NCBI RefSeq assembly: GCF_005080685.1
Contig: NZ_CP039371.1
Coordinates: forward strand, 2,418,001 to 2,482,000
DNA from: Pseudomonas putida
GTDB lineage: Bacteria; Pseudomonadota; Gammaproteobacteria; Pseudomonadales; Pseudomonadaceae
Direction: 5' to 3'
Length of the DNA: 64,000 nt
How positions within the stretch are numbered: position 1 is the stretch's first letter; each line of letters opens with the position of its first letter. Below the pieces are notes generated by a model. It was not told the DNA's origin, ran no database searches, and saw only the letters and a program-made list of their open reading frames with translations. Positions 25,652 to 34,649 of the stretch are shown piece by piece. Position numbers and translations under genes: made by a program.

Positions 25652-26086
25652 ATGGCCAGGGAACGCCCGCTGCGCGGCGCCTACCGCCACTTTCAGCCGA
25701 TCACCACGCGCTGGCATGACAACGACCTGTACGGGCATGTGAACAACGTCGTTTATTACGGGTATTTCGACAGTGCCGTGAATACCTGGTTGATCGAGCA
25801 GGCCGGCCTCGATATCCACCACGACACGGTGGTGGCCTACGTGGCCGGGTCCGCCTGCGACTATTTCGCCGCCGTCGCCTTCCCGCAACGCATCGAGGTG
25901 GGCATTGCCGTCGAACGTTTGGGCAACAGTTCGGTGCACTACGCCCTGGCCGTGTTCGTCGAGGGCGAACCCGAGGCCTGCGCCGCTGGCCGTTTCACCC
26001 ATGTGTTCGTCGATCGCCGCAACAACCGCCCGGTCAGTATTCCCGCCCAATTGCGCAGTGCCTACGAAAGCCTGCTGCCGGTGTAA
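25652..26086 (+). CDS. Acyl-CoA thioesterase, 4HBT/YbgC hotdog fold
   Basis: 144 residues. The 4-hydroxybenzoyl-CoA thioesterase signature is clear: TTRWHDNDLYGHVNNVVYYG at about residues 20-39, with the catalytic Asp in DNDLYGHVNN. The remainder is a single hotdog domain. It would release free acid from CoA esters and relieve CoA sequestration. The ATG at 25652 lies 2 bp after the previous stop; a TTG at 25646 overlapping that stop is a possible alternative. Thiolase follows after 21 bp. Confidence 0.87.
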   Translation: MARERPLRGAYRHFQPITTRWHDNDLYGHVNNVVYYGYFDSAVNTWLIEQAGLDIHHDTVVAYVAGSACDYFAAVAFPQRIEVGIAVERLGNSSVHYALAVFVEGEPEACAAGRFTHVFVDRRNNRPVSIPAQLRSAYESLLPV

Positions 26087-26107
26087 TTGCCCAAGGAGAG
26101 CCGTTTC

Positions 26108-27292
26108 ATGCAAGACGCAGTCATCGTATCCACCGCGCGCACGCCCATCGCCAAGGCTTGGCGCGGCGCGTTCAACGACCTCACCACCCCCAGCATGAGC
26201 GCTATTGCCATCCGCGCCGCCGTCGAGCGCGCCGGCGTGGAGCCGGGCGAAGTCGAGGACCTGGTGCTGGGCACCGCCATGCAAAGCGGGACCGCCGCCA
26301 TCAACCCGGCGCGCTTGTCGGCCCTGGCGGCCGGCTTGCCGCAGTCGGTGGCCGGGCAGACCATCGACCGCCAATGCGCTTCAGGGCTGATGGCCATTGC
26401 CATCGGCGCTCAGCAGATCCGCGGCGAGGGCATGCACGTGGTGGTCGGAGCCGGGCAGGAGCAGATCAGCCTGGTGCAGCAGGCACACATGCAGGCCGCC
26501 AATGCTGCCCAGGACGAGACGGTGCGGCGGCTGTGCGAGCACGCCTATATGCCAATGCTGCACACAGCCGAGCACGTCGCCAAACGCTATGGTATCGACC
26601 GTCATGCCCAGGACCGTTACGCCTTGCTGTCGCAGCAGCGAACAGCGGCAGCGCAGGAGGCCGGGCTGTTCGCAGATGAAATCGTGGCAGTCACGGCGCA
26701 GCGCAAGGTCGTCGACAAGGCCACTGGCGTCCAGTCCCACGAGCGCGTGCACCTGAGCCAGGACGAAGGTAACCGCCCGCACACCCGACTGGCGGACCTC
26801 GAGGCACTGCAACCGGTGATCGAGGGCGGCTGCGTGACGGCTGGCAATGCCAGCCAGTTGTCCGATGGTGCCAGCGCCTGTGTGCTGATGAGCGGTGCCC
26901 GGGCGGCACGCGCAGGCTGCCAGCCGCTGGGACTGTACCGGGGCATGGCGGTGGTCGGCCTGGCCCCGGAAGAAATGGGCATTGGCCCGGTGCTGGCGAT
27001 ACCGCGCCTGTTGGCGCGCCACGCGTTGCGGGTCGAGGACATTGGCTTGTGGGAGATCAACGAGGCATTCGCCTGCCAGGTGCTCTACTGCGCAGAACAC
27101 CTGGGCATCGACCCGGCGCGGCTCAACGTCAACGGTGGCGCCATCGCTATCGGCCACCCCTATGGCATGAGCGGTGCGCGCATGGTCGGGCATGCCTTGC
27201 TCGAAGGCCGCCGGCGCAAGGTTCGCTACGTGGTGGTGAGCATGTGCGTGGGCGGGGGCATGGGCGCGGCTGGCTTGTTCGAAGTGCTCTGA
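26108..27292 (+). CDS. Thiolase (acetyl-CoA acyltransferase)
   Basis: 394 residues, standard for degradative thiolases. The nucleophile Cys90 is in DRQCASGLMAI. The second active site has GGAIAIGHPYGMSGARM (His) and the C-terminal CVGGGMGAAGLFE (Cys). It cleaves 3-ketoacyl-CoA with CoA to acetyl-CoA plus a shortened acyl-CoA. AAGGAG precedes the ATG at 26108. It is the last gene of the 21420-27292 operon, which so far contains every beta-oxidation step except an enoyl-CoA hydratase. Confidence 0.94.
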   Translation: MQDAVIVSTARTPIAKAWRGAFNDLTTPSMSAIAIRAAVERAGVEPGEVEDLVLGTAMQSGTAAINPARLSALAAGLPQSVAGQTIDRQCASGLMAIAIGAQQIRGEGMHVVVGAGQEQISLVQQAHMQAANAAQDETVRRLCEHAYMPMLHTAEHVAKRYGIDRHAQDRYALLSQQRTAAAQEAGLFADEIVAVTAQRKVVDKATGVQSHERVHLSQDEGNRPHTRLADLEALQPVIEGGCVTAGNASQLSDGASACVLMSGARAARAGCQPLGLYRGMAVVGLAPEEMGIGPVLAIPRLLARHALRVEDIGLWEINEAFACQVLYCAEHLGIDPARLNVNGGAIAIGHPYGMSGARMVGHALLEGRRRKVRYVVVSMCVGGGMGAAGLFEVL

Positions 27293-27313
27293 AGCACCGC
27301 CATCGAGCCATAA

Positions 27314-27353
27314 CGAACCGGCATGGCATTGATCCGAAGACGCTATTTGTGAG
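27314..27353 (+). promoter_or_regulatory. 40-bp motif shared with the DUF1329 promoter (copy B)
   Basis: Identical block order and spacing to 16186-16225: CGAAC, ATGGCA, ATCCGAA, ACG, TATTTGTG. A GATACT hexamer begins 39 bp after the ATCCGAA start (27371). It lies 114 bp upstream of the DUF1302 start. Confidence 0.7.
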
Positions 27354-27391
27354 TGTAAACAAACCTCCCTGATACTGCTCGTCACCGACAC

Positions 27392-27412
27392 CGCCGGCCT
27401 GGGCGGCCGGCG
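27392..27412 (+). other. Leader hairpin
   Basis: CGCCGGCC (27392-27399) and GGCCGGCG (27405-27412) form a perfect 8-bp stem with a 5-nt loop in the untranslated leader of the DUF1302 gene, with no U-run after it. Confidence 0.45.
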
Positions 27413-27448
27413 CGTCCGCGCTGAACCCATCATTTCCCTCTCTAATAA

Positions 27449-27457
27449 AACAACAAG
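27449..27457 (+). promoter_or_regulatory. AAN-triplet leader (candidate Hfq/Crc site)
   Basis: AACAACAAG runs into the AGAGG ribosome-binding site of the DUF1302 gene and fits the AANAANAA signal. Confidence 0.55.
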
Positions 27458-27466
27458 AGGTTAAGA

Positions 27467-29320
27467 GTGAGCGCAACCCTTCTATCCTGCCGGCGCCAGG
27501 CGCCGCTGGCGGCCTTGTGCTGCCTGCTCGCCACTCCGGTGGCGGGCGTTCAATTCGACGTTGGCTCGCTGCAAGGGCGTTTCGACTCGGCGCTGTCATT
27601 GAGTACCGCCGTCAGCACTGCCAACCCCGATAAACAACAGTTGCAGGCTGCCAATGGCAATGATGGGCGGCGCAACTACCGGTCGGGCGACATATTTTCG
27701 GCGATCTTCAAAGGCACCCATGACCTGGAGCTGCGCGGCGAAAAAGTGGGTGTATTCCTGCGTGGCACCTACTGGTACGACACCGCGCAACGCGACCACA
27801 GCCAGCGGGCCGTTGACATCGACGATCGCAACCGCCAGGTGTCGGCGAAAACCGCGGGGACGGAGCTGCTCGATGCGTTCGTCTATGGCCTTTACGACAT
27901 TGGCGGTGAGCCCGGTTCGCTGCGGGTGGGCAAACAGGTGGTCAACTGGGGGGAAAGCCTGTTCATCCAGGGCGGGCTGAACGTGATCAACCCCTTCAGC
28001 CAGGCTGCGCTGCGCCGGCCAGGGTCGGAAGTTAAAGACGCCCTGGCGCCGGTCAACCTGCTGTATGTCACGCAGAACCTCAACCAGGCGCTGTCTTTCG
28101 ATGCCTTTTACCAGCTGGACTGGGAGCAAACCCGGCTGGAGAACTGCGCAACGTTCTTTTCCGGCAACGACTTCATGCCCGAAGGCTGCCAGGGACTGGA
28201 TGTCGGCGGGCAGATGGTGACCAATCCAGCCGTGTCGTCGGCCCTGGCCCCGTTTGGTGTGACGCTGACGGAGGAGGGCGTGCGCGTGCCTCGGGGCGCC
28301 GACCAGAATGCACGCAACAGTGGCCAATGGGGTTTTTCGCTGCACTGGTACGTTGAGCCACTGGATACCGAGTTCGGCCTGTTCGCAGCCAATTACCACA
28401 GCCGTTCGCCTTACCTGGGCACGGTCAGCAGCCGCTATTACGCCAATACGGGCTTTGCCCGTGAACTGTGCGGCAATGTCGGTGTGGCGCCGGCCAATTG
28501 CGGGGCCTTTCTGGCTTCCAGCAACGGGCAGACCCTGGCTGGCGCGCTACGCATGGGCACCTCGCAGTACCGGGCGCAATACCCCGAGGACATCCGCCTG
28601 TACGGCCTGACCTTCGCCACCACCTTGCGCAACGGTGCCGCCGTGCAGGGTGAACTGAGCTACCGGCCGAACATGCCGGTGCAGCTCAACGGCAACGATG
28701 TGTTGCAGTCATTGCTCAATGCCCCGGGCCGCAGCCCGCTCAACGCCGACGGCCTGCGCCCTGCGACAGACAACACCCCCTTCGACGGTTACCGGCGCAA
28801 GGAGGTGACCCAGGCCCAGGTGTCGGCCGTGCAGGCGTTCAACCAAGTCATGGGCAGCAACCAGCTACTGCTGATGGGCGAGGTGGGCGCCACCTATGTA
28901 GGCGGGCTGGAGGGGCGTTTCGGGCCGCGCTATGGCCGCTCTGGTGCCTATGGCAACGGCGAGCTGGCGGACAACAGCCTGTGCCTGGCGATCTCGAAAA
29001 GCCCGGTCGACTGCAACGGCGAGGGCTTTGTCACACCCTTTTCCTGGGGCTACCGCCTGCGCGCGACCTGGAGCTACCCCAACCTGATCCAAGGCCTGGA
29101 CATTCGCCCAGGCCTGGCCTGGGCCCATGACGTCAAGGGTTACTCGCCGGCGGACAGCTCGGCCTTCAACGAAGGCTCTCGCTCGATCAGCCTGGGCGTG
29201 GACGTCAGCCTGGCCAGCCAGTACTGGGCCAGCCTGGCCTATACCGATTACCTCGACGGCGATTACGGTACCCGCGGCGACCGCGATTATGTGGCGTTCA
29301 GCGTGGGCGCCAACTTCTAA
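27467..29320 (+). CDS. DUF1302 outer-membrane-type protein
   Basis: 617 residues from a GTG preceded by AGAGG. A signal peptide covers about residues 1-27. The body is rich in short alternating strands and has family marks such as LRVGKQVVNWGESLFIQGG (about 153-171) and a C-terminal strand ending in VAFSVGANF, an aromatic-terminal residue typical of outer-membrane beta-barrels. DUF1302 proteins occur with DUF1329 proteins in clusters for hydrophobic substrates (sterols, esters, terpenoids) and are thought to act in uptake. Here the partner DUF1329 gene is 11 kb away but shares the upstream 40-bp motif. Confidence 0.88.
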   Translation: MSATLLSCRRQAPLAALCCLLATPVAGVQFDVGSLQGRFDSALSLSTAVSTANPDKQQLQAANGNDGRRNYRSGDIFSAIFKGTHDLELRGEKVGVFLRGTYWYDTAQRDHSQRAVDIDDRNRQVSAKTAGTELLDAFVYGLYDIGGEPGSLRVGKQVVNWGESLFIQGGLNVINPFSQAALRRPGSEVKDALAPVNLLYVTQNLNQALSFDAFYQLDWEQTRLENCATFFSGNDFMPEGCQGLDVGGQMVTNPAVSSALAPFGVTLTEEGVRVPRGADQNARNSGQWGFSLHWYVEPLDTEFGLFAANYHSRSPYLGTVSSRYYANTGFARELCGNVGVAPANCGAFLASSNGQTLAGALRMGTSQYRAQYPEDIRLYGLTFATTLRNGAAVQGELSYRPNMPVQLNGNDVLQSLLNAPGRSPLNADGLRPATDNTPFDGYRRKEVTQAQVSAVQAFNQVMGSNQLLLMGEVGATYVGGLEGRFGPRYGRSGAYGNGELADNSLCLAISKSPVDCNGEGFVTPFSWGYRLRATWSYPNLIQGLDIRPGLAWAHDVKGYSPADSSAFNEGSRSISLGVDVSLASQYWASLAYTDYLDGDYGTRGDRDYVAFSVGANF

Positions 29321-29340
29321 GGCAACCAAGGAGCAAGACC

Positions 29341-30657
29341 ATGTCCAAGCGCAGCATGCACCCTTCATCCGCCAACCTGACTGGTATCGCCCTCGTGCTG
29401 GCCGGTGCCTTGGCCCCAACCCTGGCGGTCGGTGCACCGACCGGGCAGGGTGTGATGCAGGGGTTCCCACCGGCGCCGGAGTTGCGGGTCACCCCGGCCA
29501 ATGCCTTTCAACCACCGTACTTGCGCTGGTCGATGCGCCATGCCCGTGAGGTATCGCCTACCCGTGGCATCGGTCGGGCAGCCACACCGCTGAGCTTGAC
29601 CGAAGGCCGCGCGGCGGCGCTCGACCAACTGGCTTTCAGCGCCGGTGATCAGCCTTTGACCTTGGCCGGCTACCTGGAGCAAACCAGCACTGACGGGCTG
29701 ATCGTGCTGCACCAGGGCAAGGTGGTGTACGAGCGTTATCTGGACGGCTTCCAACCTCGCCAGCCCCATATCTGGGCGTCGATGACCAAGTCGGTCACCG
29801 GCCTGATCGCGGCCCAGCTGATTGCCGAAGGTGCGCTGGACCCGCAGCGTACGCTGGCGCATTACGTGCCGGAACTGCGCGGAACGCCGTTTGGCGAGGC
29901 GACGGTGCAGGCCAACCTGGACATGCAGGTGGCGGTGCAGTACCCCGCGCAGATGCCGCCGGACCTCGGCCTGTTTGCCGCTACTGGCCTGATACCTCGG
30001 GGCGAAGGAATGCCGGGGGATATCTACAGCTTCCTGCGGCAGGTGCAGCAGGCGCCGAACCCCGACCAAGCACCATTCTTCTACCAGAACGGCTCGCCGG
30101 AAGCGCTGGCCTGGGCGTTGCGGCGCGTCACCGGGCTGAATTGGGCCCAGTTGGTCGAACAGCGGTTGTGGTCACGCTTCGCCGAGGACGATGCCTATGT
30201 GCAGGTCGATCCGCTCGGTACCGAAATGGCCAGTGGCGGCATCAGCTGTAATTTGCGCGACACCGCCCGCTTCGCCGAACTGGTGCGCCGCGAACTGGCC
30301 CGTGATGCCAAGGGCGACAGCTTCAACCAGGCTGTGCACAGCACGTTCCAGCCTGCGGACCCAGCAGTGTTCGCCAAGGGCAGCCTCGGCCCCGGCCGCC
30401 CTGGCTACAGCTACCGCAATTACTGGTACCAGAAAAACGACGGCGACGGTTCGTTCGAGGCCAGCGGGCGCTTCGGGCAGAAAATCTACATAAATCCTCG
30501 CCGCGAACTGGTGATCGTCAAGCTCTCAGCCACTGTCGACCAGGCCCGTCGCGCCACGCGTGCCGACGGCGAGGCAAACGCCCCCGCGCGCGTCGTGGAC
30601 TCGCCGGCTACGTTCAATCGCATGGTGGGTGCGGTGTTGGCGGCACTGCCGGGTTAA
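29341..30657 (+). CDS. Exported serine hydrolase, class C beta-lactamase/NylB-EstB type
   Basis: 438 residues. A signal peptide of about 31 residues indicates export. The SxxK nucleophile motif is Ser147-x-x-Lys150 (ASMTKSVTG), and a YQN triad (YxN) lies near residue 244. The PPYLRWSMRHAREVSPTRGI region resembles 6-aminohexanoate-dimer hydrolase (NylB) and related esterases. It likely cleaves an ester or amide outside the cytoplasm. It starts 20 bp after the DUF1302 gene and shares its promoter, so uptake protein and hydrolase are made together. Substrate unknown. Confidence 0.87.
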   Translation: MSKRSMHPSSANLTGIALVLAGALAPTLAVGAPTGQGVMQGFPPAPELRVTPANAFQPPYLRWSMRHAREVSPTRGIGRAATPLSLTEGRAAALDQLAFSAGDQPLTLAGYLEQTSTDGLIVLHQGKVVYERYLDGFQPRQPHIWASMTKSVTGLIAAQLIAEGALDPQRTLAHYVPELRGTPFGEATVQANLDMQVAVQYPAQMPPDLGLFAATGLIPRGEGMPGDIYSFLRQVQQAPNPDQAPFFYQNGSPEALAWALRRVTGLNWAQLVEQRLWSRFAEDDAYVQVDPLGTEMASGGISCNLRDTARFAELVRRELARDAKGDSFNQAVHSTFQPADPAVFAKGSLGPGRPGYSYRNYWYQKNDGDGSFEASGRFGQKIYINPRRELVIVKLSATVDQARRATRADGEANAPARVVDSPATFNRMVGAVLAALPG

Positions 30658-30858
30658 TGTGCAAAAGCGCAACGAGGGGCGGGTGTGATCATCCGCTTTT
30701 GGCCAATCGGTGCCCTCAGCGTATGGCTGCCAGGGGGCGAGAGCAGTCGTTCGCGAGACTCTCGAAAATCTGCATTCGCCTGGCGGGGTGATGCATATCG
30801 AAAATTAAACGCCTCACCTTTCGTTTTGCTCTACCGCGCTCTTTCATGTTTTCAAAGC

Positions 30859-31200
30859 CTATCTATCCTCATATAAATAAATTATCGTGCTGCACGCTTC
30901 CATGATGATTGTAGATTGATCGCCTAGATACAAGCGCAATTCCTCATCTGCAGCTAACAGATATTGTTCCGAACATTTCGTTCGAATAGACCCCAGGGGA
31001 AAGTGATCGGTCTCTGAGTCGATTGCTTTCAGGACATAGAATGCATCTATCTGCGGAGATCCGAGCGATGCGTGTAAATCGCAAAGCTTCCTGACCCCTT
31101 CAAGCATATTTATTTTTCCATCGACTATACTTCTGGCGATAACAATAGCGCTATCTAAAATCATCGACACGCTCTTGCTTGACCTCTCACTGTTTTTCAT
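30859..31200 (-). CDS. Hypothetical immunity-like protein
   Basis: 113 residues preceded on the minus strand by GAAGGAAA. It has an N-terminal helix (MILDSAIVIARSIVDGKINMLEGVRK) and the sequence AIDSETDHFPLGSIRTKCS, which recalls small proteins often found as toxin-immunity orphans (IDSETDxxPxGxVR pattern, from memory of the family). Its base composition is clearly more AT-rich than its neighbours, a sign of transfer. No toxin gene is adjacent. Confidence 0.6.
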   Translation of the reverse strand: MKNSERSSKSVSMILDSAIVIARSIVDGKINMLEGVRKLCDLHASLGSPQIDAFYVLKAIDSETDHFPLGSIRTKCSEQYLLAADEELRLYLGDQSTIIMEACSTIIYLYEDR

Positions 31201-31396
31201 TTTCCTTCGACCCCTTCACTGCCAATGACATTCGACTACAACGGGTAAGCCTACAAAGCACAAAGGGGAAGATTTAATTACGTCCGGCGGATGTATAAGC
31301 AAGGGATGGGAGCTGTCCTCTATGCGTATTTACATTCAAGCCTGAAACACCATCATCACTGAGATGACGGCTGCGGCTATGGTGAGTCAACTGGGC

Positions 31397-31810
31397 TCAG
31401 AGCAGTAGGGTAACGTCACTGATTTCTACATTCATGCAGCGAATAACACCTCCTACTCCATAGATGGACTCAATTTCCACTTCGATTAATGGATTCTCCA
31501 ATCGGCTGAACTTGATCGAATTAATGACATTCTGGTGATTGAAGTCTTCAAGGGAAAGAAATTGAAGATCCGTGAACAACATTTCGATTAGCACGTTTTT
31601 GCAACAGACTATTTCGTAATCTGCGGTGCCGCCCCCGACCTCCTTGTACTGACAAACGTTAACGCAAAGGCGAGCGGAGGTTTTGCCTGCCTGGCCCGGC
31701 GCAGCACGAGTGGCTGAAAAAGAAATGACTTCAGCATCATGAAAACTAGGCCAGCAGCCAAGCGCATCAGTCACTTTTTCGGGATTGCAGATATAGGTTG
31801 GGCATTCCAT
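31397..31810 (-). CDS. Imm50-like immunity protein
   Basis: 137 residues from the ATG at 31810, which has AGGAAAG at the right distance; a longer frame from 31861 lacks one. WPSFHDAEVISFSATR near the N-terminus and LEDFNHQNVI in the middle match the pattern I associate with the Imm50 family of polymorphic-toxin immunity proteins. The rest is a beta-rich domain. No cognate toxin is encoded nearby, so it would be an orphan. AT-rich relative to the flanking catabolic genes. Confidence 0.6.
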   Translation of the reverse strand: MECPTYICNPEKVTDALGCWPSFHDAEVISFSATRAAPGQAGKTSARLCVNVCQYKEVGGGTADYEIVCCKNVLIEMLFTDLQFLSLEDFNHQNVINSIKFSRLENPLIEVEIESIYGVGGVIRCMNVEISDVTLLL

Positions 31811-32104
31811 GCTTAGCTTTCCTGGCGGAACAGTGACATTCAAGGCCGACCACATTACCACTTGGCATCCGCTAACTTAACCCTGATCAGGACGGTAAAT
31901 CTGAGGTAACGAGCGTGGGAATGGCAGCTTCGGGTCGATAGCGGCCACTCCCGATCCACAGCAGACCAGGTCTGCGTATACGCAGGCAATATTTGCTCTC
32001 TGCGTAGATCAGTTGGCCGCGACATCGCTGAAATGAATGCTCGGAGGAGGAGGGGGCGCCAATGGCCCCCACGCCTGGGAGCCATCGATGCCAGTGCCTT
32101 CGCC
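31811..32104. other. Gap without a supported gene
   Basis: Lies between the Imm50-like gene and the TonB receptor. Frames on the minus strand (for example 31855-32151) overlap the dispersed repeat and the receptor end and have no plausible protein signature. Confidence 0.5.
31919..31950. repeat. Dispersed repeat, copy 3
   Basis: GAATGGCAGCTTCGGGTCGA followed by TAGCGGCCACTC. It is closely similar to the reverse complement of 7227-7257 and diverged from 10906-10938. Confidence 0.5.
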
Positions 32105-34515
32105 TCAGAACGCATACACCAACGTGGCTGTGGCACTACGCGGGGTGCCATACCAGCCGCGAGAGCCGATCGCGGTGTAGTACTTCTCGTCGAACACGTT
32201 GTTGACGTTCAGCGCTACGCTGGTTTGTGGCGTGAACGCATATTGCGCCATCAGATCGACCACACTGTAGGGGTCTTGGGTGAACGTTTCGTCGTTCGGC
32301 CCGGCACCTTTGTAGTACTCGGTACCCTGCCAACGCACACCGCCCCCACTTTCAATTGCGGCACGGACTGCAGGCGATAGCTGGTGAACAGCTTGAAGGT
32401 GTCGCGTGGTACTTCAGTCAGCAGGCGGTCGTCATCCGAATCCTTGATCTCGGCATAGGTGTAGCTGGCGGACACTTGCCAATCGGGCAGGATCTCGCCC
32501 GCCATTTCCACCTCGAAACCACGGGTCTTGGTGCCGGACTCGGCACGGTAGGCCTGGTTGCCGTCGGGAGCCAGGTTGTCGCCGTCGGCCACTGCGAGGT
32601 TGTCCTGGCGCACCTCGAAGACACTGAAGGCGGTGGTCAGGCGTTTGTCCCAGAACTCGCTCTTGATGCCCAGCTCGTAGTTCACACCTTCTTCGGGGTC
32701 CAGGTACTTGCCACTGACATCCTTGTTGCTTTGCGGCTTGAAGATGGTGGTGTAGCTGGCGTAGGCCGACCAGTTCTCGTTGAGGTCATAAACCAGGCCG
32801 AGGTAAGGCGTGACCACCCCGGTTTCGCTGCGCGAAGTGCGACTGGTGTCGCCGGTCGACAAGGTGGTGGAGGTTTCGTCACGGTGCCAGTCGATCACCC
32901 GCGCACCGGTAATCAGTGACAGGTCATCGGCCAGGCTCCAGCGGACCGAAGCCACCAGGCCGTCCTGGGTTTCATCCAGCGCATCTTCCGACGACTTGGT
33001 GTGGATGGCGTCCGGAATCGGCAGCGATCCGTCCCAGGTATGGATGTTGTCGATGCTCTGGATGGTCCAGAGCGGATAACCGGGGTTACGGTAGTAGGCT
33101 TTGTAGTGACTGGCCCCGAGATAGGCCTGGTGCTCGCGAGAGAACAGCTCGAATGGCCCGGAAGCCGAGAGATCGAACGACGTTTGCCGGGGCTCGCCGG
33201 CCCAACGGCCAGTCCAGGTGCTGACACCGCTGCCATCGGGGTTCACGGTGCCGCTGGCGGCTGTGGCGAAGGCGTCGTCATAGCTGCGCCGGCTGTGTTC
33301 GGCATTGAATTTCAGCTGCCAACCATTGTCCAGCTGATGTTCCAGCGTGGAGAACACCGTCTTGGTTCTACGCTTGTGGTAGCTCCAGTCCGAGGCCGAG
33401 TTGAACGAGCGGGAAGGGCTGAAGTGGCTGCCATCGGAGTTGTACATCGGGAAGCCATGGTTGCCGGCCCCATCGTTGTCCATCTCCTGGTACTCGGCCC
33501 CCACGGTCAGCATCGTAGCGTCGGTGACGTCCCATTCCAGCACGCCGTAGGCGACCTGTCTTTCCAGGGACTGGCGGTCGACATGGCTCCCGCTGTCGGT
33601 GTTCGACGCCACGAAGCGCCCGCGTACATTGCCGCTTTCGCTCAGCTTCCCGGAGATGTCCAGCTCGGTGCGGTAGTTGTCCCACGAGCCTGCCTTGAGT
33701 GTCAGCGTGCGCTTTGTTTCAAGCGTCGGTTTCTTGCGGACCAGGTTGATGGTCGCCCCCGGGTCGCCAGTCCCCGACATCAGCCCCGTGGCCCCGCGTA
33801 CCACCTCTACCCGGTCGTAGCTGACCATGTCGGCAAGGTCGTCGCGAAACCCGTAGGTATCAGGGCGGTTGACGCCGTCAACCTGGATGCTGCCGACCGA
33901 GAAGCCGCGTACATAGATATTGTTGGCGTCGCTACCGGCCGGCCCCATGCTGTCCACGACAACCCCAGGCGTCTGTTCCAGCACCTGGGCAACGTCGGTC
34001 AGGTTCTGGTCCTCGATCTGCTGGCGGGTGACTACGCTGATCGATTGCGGTGTTTCGCGTGCAGAAAGGCGTAGCCCGGTCGCGGTGTTGGCCGAGCCCG
34101 TGGTGTAGCTGCCGGTGCCTTCGGTCGTACTGCCCAGGCCCGCGGCACTGACGCTGGTGGCCCCCAGTTCGAGGGCACCGCTGGTGTCCGCCTTGCTCAG
34201 CACGTAGCGTTTTTCCCCAGCCTGCTGCACCCGCAGCCCAGTGCCCTGCAGCAATGTAGCGAACCCTTGCTCCAGCTCGAAACTACCGTGCAGGCCGGAT
34301 GACTGCAGCCCGGCCGTTTCGTCATTGCTGAAGCTGATGGTCACGCCGCTGGCAGCGGCGAACTGGCTGATCGCAGAGGCCAGGCTGCCTGCCGGGATAG
34401 CGTAGCGCTGCGGGGCAGCCCAGGCAGTCGAGGTCGCCAGCGAGGCACTGCAAAGGCTCAGCGCGAGAGCGGCCTTGCGAAAACTCCAGGCTAGCGAGGT
34501 ACGGCTTGCGGACAT
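32105..34515 (-). pseudogene. TonB-dependent siderophore receptor gene with a -1 frameshift
   Basis: A FpvA/FecA-type receptor. It has a signal peptide, an STN signalling domain (about 35-115, AIPAGSLASAISQFAAASGV), a plug domain (SARETPQSISVVTRQQIEDQ near 160) and a long beta-barrel. The main frame ends in out-of-register sequence after VPQLKVG. The next frame continues VRWQGTEYYKGAGPNDETF through the C-terminal barrel strands, ending TATLVYAF. One base is missing in the C/G run at 32343-32347; restoring it gives about 803 residues, normal for the family. The STN domain and the adjacent FecR and FecI genes mean it would signal to its own sigma factor. Confidence 0.85.
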
Positions 34516-34604
34516 GAAATGTGGCTCCTGTTCAGATGGGTTTGAGCGCGTGGAACGCGCGCGTCCTCAAGAGCCGAATCAGCGGGGAAAATCTGCTACC
34601 CCTG

Positions 34605-34623
34605 AATGAGAAATATTTTCAGT
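34605..34623. promoter_or_regulatory. Possible Fur box before the receptor gene
   Basis: AATGAGAAATATTTTCAGT matches the Fur-like palindrome AATGATAATGATTATCATT at 14 of 19 positions. It lies between the FecR gene end and the receptor start. Confidence 0.4.
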
Positions 34624-34649
34624 GACTCGAGTAGGGAGGTCTGCGCTGG

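Noticed and set aside
30665..30703. AAAAGCG...CGCTTTT inverted repeat after the serine hydrolase gene as terminator
   Set aside because: The arms are 7 bp with a 24-nt spacer and no adjacent U-run, too weak to call.
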